Shown here piece by piece: positions 11,071-21,780 of a stretch of DNA of 64,000 nt. Made by a program: the position numbers and the translations under genes. How positions within the stretch are numbered: the first letter of the stretch is position 1; each line of letters begins with the position of its first letter. Origin of the DNA: Stenopsyche tienmushanensis (lineage: Eukaryota > Arthropoda > Insecta > Trichoptera > Stenopsychidae); NCBI GenBank assembly GCA_008973525.1, contig WACJ01000263.1:248001-312000 (forward strand), written 5' to 3'. The notes beneath the pieces are model-generated. The model was not told the origin of the DNA. It did not search any database and saw only the letters and a program-made list of their open reading frames with translations.

Positions 11071-13212
11071 TCAATAAACTGATGTGTAAATAGTGGACGG
11101 TCGATTTTGATTCTCTACAATGCTATAAACGGGATTATGGTCAGATGTGTACTTTTTTTGAATACCGTATGCTGGTGATCCATACAAACCCAAGGACGCT
11201 CCCTGGGCTGGACCCTCAGAATATGACGAAGGATTTAAGGCATGATTAACATAAGCTGGCGGTTGACCATAATTATTGCCATTGATGGATGCAACATCTA
11301 ATCCATGGGAAATGGCCAACGGAGAACCGTATCCCGAGGAATAATCCTTAATGGCATGATTTATTTGGTTTGCCAAATGTGCTCCCTGATCTGAACCTGC
11401 GCCGTGGTCGGGCCTCGGAAAATTGTTTGCGATTCCTCCGAAATGAGGACCACCATTATAATTTGGCAATATAGGATTCTTATAAATAGGCAAATTTAAT
11501 CCACCCAAATTGGAATCGCCGTGTGTCAAATCGTACAACGATGGGAGATCATCAACGTTCAATGGGAACGAATTGTCTGAATCGCCATATTCAATGCCTT
11601 TGGTTATATAATCGTTGAGTTTTTTAATCTCGCTCAGGGAATGCATATACTTGTCGTGTTGTGTACAAAAAGGGCATTTTCCATATCTCTTTATCATATC
11701 ACGATGACGATGTTCAGGCTGGTAGGATTGATCTGCTTCGTATATTTTTTCGCTCTGGTCATCATAGCCGTAGGGATCCGTTAAAAGTCCCAGATAAGGT
11801 TTTTTCAGGACATCTGAAAAAGCTCTTCTTTCGACGCTCCGTTGCTGATTGAGAAACGGTCGAATTCCAGCTACAGGAGCAGCGGACAATATATTTGCTG
11901 CTTGCAGAATATTTTTCCGATCCGATTCTAGAAAGTTCAATATGCTCGGATCGTTGATGACACCGTCGGCCAATTCGATCGCCCTCTTGCCGAGATTCAA
12001 TATTCCGACGGCTCTGGATTTATTAGAGTTCGGCGGATGATGGTATAATACTAATCTCTTGCCAGTTTTTTCCACCTGGGGTTCAGCAGCTCGATATTTA
12101 AAATCGAAATCGTCGTCGTCATCATAGTCACTAAACATATATTTTTTATGATCCTTTTTGTAGTAATGATCCTTGGAGCAGCCAACACGTTCTTCGTCGA
12201 CATTGGGAGATGATTGTCTGTAATAAGAGCCATAGGGAAAATTCTTCTTGAATTTCTCATAGGATTCATCGTCGTCATCAAAATGTTTTTTATGTTTGTC
12301 CAAGGGATAATAATGATGACTGCAACCGACGACTTCATCGTCATCGTCCGGTTCCTCCATTATTCTTCTATGTGAGATTTCATCAGAATCAGAGTTGCTT
12401 CTATAATCGTGATGTTTATGATGCTTTTTTCTGTGCTTTTTGTGTTTTTTGCCATAGTGATAATGATGGCATCCGACGACTTCATCATCGGATGAAGATT
12501 GGCTTTCATCGTTGCGGACAGATCTACTCGCTCGCGAATATGGATCAAAATTAGGATAAACTGGTCTTTTATTACTCCCTACAAATATGTTCGTGTATTT
12601 TTTTAATTCCATATTAGATTTATCCTTTTCGGAATCATCGTCATCTTCATCATCGTCGTCGTAATAATATTTATGTTTGCATCCAACAACGTCTTGAACA
12701 GTAGATCTGCGAACATCCGTCGGCATAAGATTGAATGCTTCTTGGACAGCCTTCCATCGCGGTTCAAATTCAGCATATCTCTTAAATTTATTTTGAATCA
12801 TTAAATTATCTTCATCTTGATTTTGTATATTATATTGATAATCTTGCGGTCCCAAATTAAAAACAAATCTGCTGGGGTTTCCATTTGCAAAAACGTATTT
12901 TATTATACGATTCTGTTGTGCAGATGGTCTGAGGGTTGCTTTTCTACGATGGATATAGTTATTTTCAGCAACCTTGTGAGCTGAACTATCAATTAAGTTA
13001 CGGTCATAGCCTGTAGAATAAAGTTGTTGTTCGACAGCTCGACCAGTCGTATCCTTAAGTTCTTCGGTCGAATCATCATTATTTATTGCTCTATCGTTAC
13101 GGTTGAAAAATTCGAACGATCTTGGTTCTTCGTAAAAATCTGAAGATAGGTTAGATATTACTTCATCGACGTTATGTATAAAAACCAATAATATAATGGA
13201 GATCGTCTTCAT
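11071..13212 (-). CDS. Secreted His/Asp/Tyr-rich protein with four V-G-C repeats
   Basis: 713 residues from the ATG at 13212 to TGA at 11071. The open frame extends 20 codons further upstream, but that part reads as intron: TTTATTTTCGCAG ends just before 13221, so the ATG nine bases into the exon is preferred. Residues 1-20 form a signal peptide (M-K-T-I-S-I-I-L-L-V-F...), so export is expected. Four repeats follow the pattern acidic-(V/R)-V-G-C-x-(H/K)-x-(H/Y)-Y at cysteines 178, 248, 297 and 345, each flanked by Lys/His-rich and Asp-rich runs (for example 185-193, 254-268, 363-367). Residues 401-462 are a non-repetitive, helix-like block. C513-P-F-C516 is a second cysteine site. The last 130 residues are Gly/Tyr/Asn/Pro-rich. 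Dibasic sites (K-R, R-R) are scattered. The His clusters, acidic runs and lone cysteines suggest metal or calcium binding in an extracellular, cuticular, silk-like or mineral-associated role, but that is inference. No family is recognised. Confidence 0.9.
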   Translation of the reverse strand: MKTISIILLVFIHNVDEVISNLSSDFYEEPRSFEFFNRNDRAINNDDSTEELKDTTGRAVEQQLYSTGYDRNLIDSSAHKVAENNYIHRRKATLRPSAQQNRIIKYVFANGNPSRFVFNLGPQDYQYNIQNQDEDNLMIQNKFKRYAEFEPRWKAVQEAFNLMPTDVRRSTVQDVVGCKHKYYYDDDDEDDDDSEKDKSNMELKKYTNIFVGSNKRPVYPNFDPYSRASRSVRNDESQSSSDDEVVGCHHYHYGKKHKKHRKKHHKHHDYRSNSDSDEISHRRIMEEPDDDDEVVGCSHHYYPLDKHKKHFDDDDESYEKFKKNFPYGSYYRQSSPNVDEERVGCSKDHYYKKDHKKYMFSDYDDDDDFDFKYRAAEPQVEKTGKRLVLYHHPPNSNKSRAVGILNLGKRAIELADGVINDPSILNFLESDRKNILQAANILSAAPVAGIRPFLNQQRSVERRAFSDVLKKPYLGLLTDPYGYDDQSEKIYEADQSYQPEHRHRDMIKRYGKCPFCTQHDKYMHSLSEIKKLNDYITKGIEYGDSDNSFPLNVDDLPSLYDLTHGDSNLGGLNLPIYKNPILPNYNGGPHFGGIANNFPRPDHGAGSDQGAHLANQINHAIKDYSSGYGSPLAISHGLDVASINGNNYGQPPAYVNHALNPSSYSEGPAQGASLGLYGSPAYGIQKKYTSDHNPVYSIVENQNRPSTIYTSVY

Positions 13213-13240
13213 CGTAAGAATCTGCGAAAATAAACATAGC
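13213..13240 (-). promoter_or_regulatory. 3' splice site and short 5' UTR of the minus-strand gene
   Basis: On the minus strand a T-rich tract ends in CGCAG (13226-13222), then the exon begins ATTCTTACG followed by the ATG. The gene therefore has at least one upstream, probably non-coding, exon at higher coordinates. No convincing donor was found nearby; CAG|GTATCC near 13850 is a weak possibility. Confidence 0.6.
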
Positions 13241-14349
13241 AACTTAATAGAAATAATAAAGGAAAAGTGCAAAATTATATTTGATTGCTAACTATATAAA
13301 CTTGTTAATACTGAATAATAAGTTCGTAAGAAATAGCTTTAAAAAATGACGAACGGTTGCAAAAATGATTAAAATATTTTCATCGCAGCTTTGCCTTGAA
13401 TAAATCCAATTTCGATCGTCTCAAACACAAAAATATTATCAAATTTGAAACGAGAATAAGATTTACTTCAAAATGGAAGAACTAGAAAATCATTTTATAC
13501 ACTAGCATATTTCTGTTTACGTTTGAGAAAAAAAAAATACGATGATATATAATATCCATATCCTCGAATAAATTTTATTCCCTGGTGTGGTACAACATAC
13601 GGGGGATAGTTCTTTGAAAATATGTGGAGGCAGCTTTATTCCAATCCCCCACATCAAGCTTCCATTTGTCGTCAAGGCAAATGTAAGTATACAAGACAAA
13701 TATGTACATATATAACATGAATTTGGACCGTATATAATACTGAATATATGCGAATAAAATATATTCAGCATAATTTACTACCAGGGAATATATATTTGAT
13801 ACGGTTATTGTGGCTCTTGTGCGCGGGGCAAATAAAAATAAACGGATACCTGTACATTTAATGCCCACTTTTTAAATGAGCCGATGGATATCTCGAGGAA
13901 TTAATACATCAGCGGGGCAATTTGTGTTCGAACACCATCGCAGGCCATCGACGACAACTACTTGGGAGGACACCGTGCACAAAAATGAACCAGTTTAATT
14001 TTCGAGACATGTGGGGGCATCGACTTGCTGAAAATTGCTGATATATTATAATTTCGTCATCGCGATTGCAAGCAAAGTGGTGATGAAATTTCATTTTTAG
14101 TCCGGAAAACAAACGATTTTTTTTCTTTGAGGCAATATTTCATAATTGTTATAATGTAATCGATTCAATTGGGAAACAATAAGTTTGTGCCACCATAAGC
14201 TAATTACTCGGAAAAAATTAAATAAAGCTAAAAGCATACATGGAAGTATTTCACATTTTCAATTCATTTGGCACAATAAAAATCGTCAACATTTTTATAT
14301 GATTCAATATTTTGTTAAATTTAAAAAATCCGCCTTTAAAGAAAATATT
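13241..14349. other. Probable first intron or upstream region, nothing distinct
   Basis: This is AT-rich sequence upstream of the minus-strand gene. It should hold its first intron and possibly the promoter, but no clear TATA-initiator pair or leader exon can be supported. Confidence 0.4.
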
Positions 14350-14696
14350 TTAACCCCTCAAAGAGGTAAGACACAAAGCTGTGTCTTAATTCTTTGCTGT
14401 GTCCAAATTCCAGTCCACAGACAAAGACGGAGAGTGTCTTGCAGGTCGGAGATGGTGAATGGGAGACAGAGACGAAGAATGTATCTTGTGTACATCGTAC
14501 GTTGTATAAATCGTTAACCCAAATTTTTGACTAATAATATGTGAATGATATAATTAATCGATTTCAAGTGTATTGTTTATGTTTACTTGAAGAAATTGAC
14601 ACATAAGTGGATTTGTACGACGATAAGTGGCGGAAAAGCAAATATAGCATCTAAATAAATGATAATTTATAATTAACTCAATACACAAAGGTTTAA
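14350..14696 (+). mobile_element. TTAA-flanked miniature element, copy 1 of a ~400-bp family
   Basis: The copy begins TTAACCCCTCAAAGAGG and ends ACACAAAGGTTTAA, so both ends carry TTAA and similar terminal sequence. The interior (GGAGAGTGTCTTGCAGG, GATATAATTAATCGATTTCA, GCAAATATAGCATCTAAATA) matches copies at 50001-50403 and 58055-58325. It is shorter than the 50-kb copy because of an internal deletion around the GTCCTGACAGATAAG segment. TTAA target sites are the hallmark of the piggyBac superfamily. It has no transposase, so it is non-autonomous. Confidence 0.6.
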
Positions 14697-14980
14697 AAAA
14701 ATCTTTATAAGATCATATTTATCCTTGAATGGATAATTTATAGATGTTGATTAGGGATGCTGGATAAATAATCGATGAGAACACACGCAAGAAATGAAAG
14801 CCGAATTAAGCCTGAAATTACCCAGAAAAAGAATCCATATGCGCAAAGAGAATTATTCGCAAAGAAAATATTTTTATACGGGGATTATCTATAATTTTAC
14901 CTTTCGCATATGATCAAATTGAGATAATATTATTGAATAATTTTACAACGAGTACGGTGGAATGATTTTATTAGCCGTGC

Positions 14981-15050
14981 CAATATTTACTTTTTCATAT
15001 CCCGGTAATCAGGCTAAATCTGAATCGTTATGATCAATTGGAAATATAAA
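14981..15050 (+). repeat. Short dispersed repeat, copy 1 (degraded acceptor/Gly-X-Y type)
   Basis: AATATTTACTTTTTCATATC followed by CCCGGTAATCAGGCTAAATC resembles the sequence at 56440-56510, with CAG changed to CAT at the acceptor-like position. Similarity fades after about 70-100 bases. Confidence 0.45.
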
Positions 15051-15595
15051 GAAATTCGAAGTTCCAAATATTGTTAATATGATGTTTATTTACCCCACAA
15101 CTTGATGCTTTCGAAATTTTAGTGAACAGGTCATAAAGCAAGGCGATTAAATGTAAGGCAGACAAAGATGTTGGATAATTGAAGATTCCGTTTGCTAATG
15201 ACTTTTATTATTTTTATGCCTGGCTCGATATTTTCTTCTTCTTTCCAGGGTATTTTTTGGCATTTTTATTGGCTGTTTATTCAATTTCGCATAATGGAAA
15301 TTATTAGCTAAAAGACGAAGCTGTGTAATATATAAAAAGTGGCAATGATTGATATCTGCTACGCATACACAAAGTAGAGACGGCACGGCGCATGCGCGTA
15401 GCACGATTGTTCTTTTTATCCTACCAACTTCAAAAAAATATTGAATGCAAAAATTTGATAAAATTGAAGTAAGCTGGAATAATTTTGTTTTTATATAAAT
15501 TTAAATCAAGTTAATACAATACTGCATAATAAAAACCATTGATAGTGCTATAGTAATAGTTAAAAATAAAATGGCGGTAAGTCGTAGATAAATCA

Positions 15596-15746
15596 TTAAC
15601 CTTTCCTTCAACATGATTTATTTCCTATAATTCAACTCTAATAATGGGAATATCGATATTAAATATAATATAATAGGTACGGGGTTCAGATATTATCAGA
15701 ATTTCATATGGTGTATCAAATACATATCATAGTAGGGAAAGGTTAA
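15596..15746 (+). mobile_element. 151-bp TTAA-flanked MITE
   Basis: TTAACCTTTCCTTCAACATG at the left mirrors the reverse complement of the right end, TTAACCTTTCCCTACTATGA, giving imperfect terminal inverted repeats with a TTAA duplication. The interior GGGAATATCGATATTAAATA...ACGGGGTTC recurs at 25887-25976, 31337-31426 and 52757-52875. It is non-coding. Confidence 0.65.
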
Positions 15747-18700
15747 GAACGCCTATATTTGAGCATTAAATGAGGTTTATTGCGCTCTAGCGATTATTCT
15801 GCTATTGTTAAATTATTTTTTTTAAAATGCATATTCATCAAAATTGAATATACAGGTATATGAGTGTGATGGCATTGTTTTTGTCGTTCTCGAAGGGTTA
15901 TTGAAAAGGCATTACTTTTAAGAGTTAATTTCTTGTGATTTTTACTATACGATGCGACGAAATAAAAGTGCTATAATAAATTACAATTAATTTGCATTAG
16001 CCTCAACACACTTTAGATATTGGAAAAATAAACAGATTTACATGGAAAAGAAGGCATCGAATCCGATACGATCAAGCAGTGTTGCGAAACTTCTTCGAAT
16101 ATGGCCGTGTGCAAATCGGTCGACTTTGAAACGATGCAAATGCAGAATCGTAGAAAATATTGCACAGATTAAATTGGGGCCGAAGACTAATGTCCTCTTT
16201 AAATGCGACATTGTTTTATTATGACATCAGTTCGGGCGATTAAGCGAAATTTATATTTCTCTGGATGTCGGCGAAATTGAAGGACGGGCGTGACGATAAA
16301 GCCATAAACATTCGAGTCGGCGATATAAAAAAGGCACGTTTAAAGGACATCAGCGGGAGAAAGTATACCCATTAGTAAACGTTGTTCCAGATATTTCCAC
16401 AAATTAAACTTTCCACTTTCCTCGTTATAAAACATAATGAATTATTCAAAAAATCTCTCTTGTGGAGGTTTTCCCGCATAGCGCCAGGGAATTACGAAAG
16501 TTTAATTTTATAATTACGAACTAAGCCGAATTTCGTCTAATGCAAATATGATGATGATCCGCAATTACGGATTTTTTTCGGTCATCCGGAGCCCGGCTTT
16601 GCGGTCAACCTTGTTAACCGCGTAACATCATATGTCCGAAATATGAGTGCTCACTTTACACGGTTATGTTTGTTCCTCCGCATTTTCCGAGATTAATAAA
16701 TTATAACATCCGGTGGAAATTCTATAAAATCGCAAGCGCAAAAAATGGCGCGTTTACGGCAGCTTTGGAAGCATTACTTATGTATGGAGAAAGAGATTCG
16801 GAAATAATATATTGATGTATCGATTTTAAGTTATATTGATGCACAGTTTTGAACCCTCGGGGAGAAACTGTTCGAAAAGCTTTCAATTGAAACCCACCGA
16901 GGCTTCAAATAAAAGCGTATCCGATTTGACTTTCAGTCCTTTTTTTCCGGTACACCCAAACAGTATAGTCGGATAATTGTACCCACTTAGCGGCACTCCC
17001 GGCCGGAAAACAAGACATTGCTCCGATATTCAATCGGGTGCAAAAAATGGAGAGAACGTCGCATATATTAAAAGCATACATAAAGAAACCATTAATCTGC
17101 ACGGGGCACCCCTCTCGTGGCGGAGCGGGCATAACCACCGTTAAATCTGATAAATCAGTTGACCACACAATCCAATATTTCTGATTGCCAACATGACTTA
17201 TGTTCCGACGATGACGTGACAACTTCGACTGAAAAGTAATATATGTTCGCAGCGAGGGTTCCCAATTATTGCATCGCAAGTCGGGTGCAGCTACAAAAAA
17301 TCGGAATGCATCCCGCATGCACGTACGATGCATAATATAACAATTCCCATTCATTAACCATTGAAGATAAAAGAGACTGATCAAATTGGATAGATAAAAT
17401 ATACCAGCATTTACATTGATTAGGATCAATTTATATAGATTCTATACAGCGACGTTTGTATCACATAATACCTAAACGTTTATCGCCATTTTATCAATTT
17501 GCATGCAGATGTCAAATACTTCTACGATCTATTATTTTAAATATAATTGCTTCATTATTCATAAGATCCCCGATCTAATCATTTTAATCGTAAATCAAAA
17601 TTATTTAAATTGTCAACATCATGCTGTTGATATTCATTGCATTATATTGTGTGTATAATGATTGCATACATATTACAAATACAGAAGATACTATAAATAA
17701 GTTAGTTTGCAAATCTATCAATTTCACCATGGGTGGTGCAAAAACACTGTTTTATTTATACAAAGAATCACAAAAATACTGAGATGTATTTGGATCGGAT
17801 TTTGGTTATTTTTGGAATGACGTTAAGATGCCATACATTATTTATTAGAGTAGGTATTCCGCCCAAATCGCAGATTTGGGTTGTTTTTGTACTTTGACGT
17901 GGTTCAGTGGGTGGCATAAAAAAATGACTATTATATGTTTAAGTGAAATTACGAATCGTAAATCTTCGACGCGGTTTTGAAATAATACGCGTTCCATATA
18001 TCATGCATATTCCTTCTTTCCAATATAATATGTTAATGATACAAATTTTGTTCGTGGAATGGAAGCATTTGATGGTGCATATCAAAAGTTCGATTGATGC
18101 TGACACACTGTAATGTTATTTTCCGATCGAAAACTTTCACAGCATCGCAGGGCGAATGTTGTGTGCGTAGGTATGCGTCGGGGGGTGCGTAATTTCAGAA
18201 GTAGATAATCAATAATCATATAAACGATATGAGATAAACCCCATATTGTATAGGGCAAAAGCCAAACAAAAGTATGGGAAAATCAATACATAAGGGTAAA
18301 TATTAAAATGTAGGGTGTCCGCTAAATGGCGGATCGGATCCGCCAATGTTGTCGCTATTATTCAATTACCATATATACGAAGGGTAAGCAGAAAGAAACG
18401 CTACTCATCGTTATTTTTATGGGAAAAAAATCGGACAAGTCAGCAAAGGAACGGACGTTCGGTTATTTTCAGAATAAATAAACAGATTTATGATATTTAA
18501 AATCATACTATACGGTTCGCGTTCCGTCGATGCTTTATACACAGACAGAATAAGATACAGCGTGTTTACAAAAAGGCCATCCAGCGCTCATGCAAATAAT
18601 TCACAATTTACATCAAAATTATGCTTCTGATGAAGGAATATTCAATGGAGAAAATGTATCGAAATACGATGACGATTTGTATTATTTGCGCAGCATCCTG

Positions 18701-21700
18701 TTTTGAGCTATTTCTTGTCGTGCGAAATGAACGTGGAAGAAATCCTGGCGCAGCTTCGCGAATGTCGTTAAAAATTCTAAAACGAAGAATGATGTATCCG
18801 TTCCGAAGAAAAACATTCTCAACTTCGTCTGGCAGGTTGGGTGTTATGTCGGCGGAAAAGATGTTAATGAGCTGCTAGAATCGCAGCAAAAGAGCTCGGA
18901 CAATAAAAACATCAACTCGCGGGAAGACATCACAAAAAGCGATGAATAGAATGGAGCATCGAAGACATGAGACGCCTGTACGTTGATATAGAATTCAGTT
19001 GATTGATATTGCATTTTAAAAGCCTCAAAGAAAACCATCATTTCGAACGTGAATTTATTTTTCAATATTCACCATTTCAAAATATGCGAGCATATGACGT
19101 GACGTTGTCATTTAACGAACGATAGAAAATTAATCGCTAAATCGAATACTTATATAATACAAATTTGAAGATAAAGCAAGAATTCCAGAATCTCATTGAA
19201 GTGACCAAAAAAAAAAAAAAAAATTAATTTGTCATTAGAGTACTGTGTGAATATAGCCGGCGAAAAATGGGTTGGTTTACCTGGCATAAATAGAATGTTT
19301 CAATTAATTTCAATTTTAAAACACTCTATCTACGGGCGGCATTAAAATTTAATCCCCCTGGCTTCTAAAAGTTCTTTCAATCCTGACGCAATCCTTGTAT
19401 ATTTAAAACGATGCTACATGAACGAAATTTTATTACCGACCGTAAAAATGTCTACTGCACGCTTCTTAATGATTCCCATGATTAATCAAGAAAACCTATA
19501 AAATACATATAATCCTCATTTTAATATGCAATAAAAGGATTCGCAGCCGCGGGGGGTAGACGATCCCGACGCGAAGCGACGTTAGCGTAATGATCACACA
19601 TTATATCGACGATAGTGATTTTAAATAATGGCTCGAAATGAACCCAACATCTGTGGGCGAACAATATCAATTTGCTTTATATTCATATATGGGTCGCAGG
19701 TAACTGTATGCCGTTAAAACGCTTACTGCGAAGAAAAATATTTGTTTGGGGTGAGTTCGTACGCGTTTATGTGGGGAGGTCGGTTGTGTACAAAAAGTGC
19801 GTTTCGGTCAAATAAACCGCCTATCTTCCTCTCAGACGAAGCGGCGCTATCGCGTGGCATTTGATTGCGGAGGGCTGGGGGAGAATATTGCATTCACAAT
19901 TAAGGAGCGATTGTTGGGGGGCAGCAGATGCGTCCGAGGAATGCTCGCAGAGGACAAGGGTTGGTGTGCACTCGGATCTTTGAGGTGTCGATCTCTGCAT
20001 AGGTCCTCGACAAATCTAACCATCGGACCGAATCAAATGGGTGAATGCTTCGATTTAAGAGGAAAAAATCCATTATTATGCAAATTAACGCTGAGGTAAG
20101 CTTAACCGCTCATAAAGCCTTTAATGCCCAGCATGTGTGTAATATAATGGACACACAGGATGTCTATTTCATAAGCTATATATTTCAAGTGCACTAAAAC
20201 CATTGAATGCGTTCAACCCTTTCCGCTCATAATCGATTCGGTGCGCCACAATCATATTAAATCAGGGATGGAAATATATGATGTTCCCGGCAGCTACAAG
20301 TGGACACGCTACATCACTATAACCGTTTACAACCATGTGATTCAACAAAAAAATAAATATGTTTGGATTATCGATTGTGAACTTGTCAAGAATTTATTTC
20401 TCAACTGTCAATCAATTTAAAGAACCTACATCAAAATGTTAAACATTTCTGTACGCGGCTATTCAATTAAAAGCGATCTATTGCTTGAATAAATTGAATG
20501 ATTTTGTCTGGATTTATTATAAAAAAACATTTAATAATTTTATAAATATTCAATAAATCTGTCACTTTTCCGTTAGAACACTTAAAATAAAAATCGAGAT
20601 ATTATTTAAGCAAATACCTAAAGTATTATCAGACAGATTTATTGTTTTTGAATCTTTTTCTACACACACACTAGTTAAGATCTTTCTAACACGTCTTTTG
20701 TTACGGCATTTAGACTTCGACTCACTGTCGCAATTGTGCATTTAATTACTCCTTCAAAATAAACTTATCTATCAAACAAGATTTTCATACAAGTTCTCCG
20801 GCGATGCATGTCGTCGTCGGCACTTTTCGCAAATGTTGTCAACGATGATATATCGCTGTTCGGTATTAAAAGGGTTAAATAACAATTTAAACTCAAATAA
20901 GCCAACAGTGCATATTTCATCGAATACATATTCGCCGAAGACTGTTGAAAATTTTACGCGGCTTTAAACATAATATTCGCCGAAGATATGCATATTTTTA
21001 AAATATATCTGGCAATTTTGACGTAAACATCTAATGCGACCTTTGAAATGTAAGCAAATCCAAAATTATTCGATATTCATGTCATTATCTTAATCTGAAA
21101 ATATATATAATTTATTTTGCTTCATTATACCGGATGATAATTAAAGCGTTTTTGAGTTTCAATAATTTAACAATGCTATTCAAATATCGCGCAAATGTTT
21201 TAGGCATTTTATTATATAAATATATGTATATAATATTCAGATATAGATTTGAAAAATGTTTCATAGAAGTACTCGTTTATAGAATGTATTATCTGCTTAG
21301 GGCAATAAGTTGTCAACAAAAAGGCTATCAGGTTAATATTCAGGGATATCTCTCCTCTTGGCATTAGCTGATTCAATGAGAAGGAATCCACGCTGTGCTT
21401 AACGTTTCCAGCACACAATATTGGTTATGTTGTTTCCGCATTAGGGTGCTTGAAGGGAGTTACCCAAACAACTTTCAGCATTTAGGATTTCGAATCATCA
21501 GGAGAAATCTTCCAAATCATACAATCCGCTTCTGTAATAACAGCTTGTTAGATTGTTCCATAAGATACCTCATATGTATGTTAAATAATCGAGTCTAGAA
21601 ATAGAGAAGATAAAGCTGAATTTATCATTGGATTGCTTAATTTTGTTATCACGTTAATATAAAATTTCCAGGCGTATTTTGCATCATATTGCAAAATCAT

Positions 21701-21735
21701 TAGTTTGAAGTTATAACCTTTTCCAGTGTATCCAC
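15747..21735. other. No gene recognised; a few local motifs
   Basis: The region contains a perfect 8-bp stem with 3-base loop (CCCAAATC-GCA-GATTTGGG, 17862-17880), a 17-base A tract at 19207-19223, and a moderately GC-rich block at 19540-20160. That block has a strong donor-like AG|GTAAGC at 20096 and the module CATAAAG...TAATGCCCAGCA at 20111-20134. A 174-codon open frame at 16905-17429 on the minus strand has no recognisable features. Possible TTAA-type termini lie near 20214 and 20874. Confidence 0.4.
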
Positions 21736-21780
21736 GACATCATTGTATAAAGTGAATCCGTGTTATATGAGGTTTAAAGT
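21736..21780 (+). repeat. Fragment of TA-flanked hairpin element
   Basis: ATTGTATAAAGTGAATCCGTGTTATATGAGG contains AATCCGTGTTATA-GAGG, the right arm of the hairpin element at 33324-33409. Only the end survives. Confidence 0.35.

Noticed and set aside
16905..17429. 174-codon open frame on the minus strand, the second longest in the window
   Set aside because: No domain, no splice or polyadenylation support. Its composition is an even mix with several cysteines and no bias, as expected by chance in 64 kb with six frames.
19797..20099. 100-codon plus frame ending at a strong donor-like AG|GTAAGC
   Set aside because: The frame closes with a stop overlapping the donor region, has no acceptor and no recognisable domain; kept only as a motif note.
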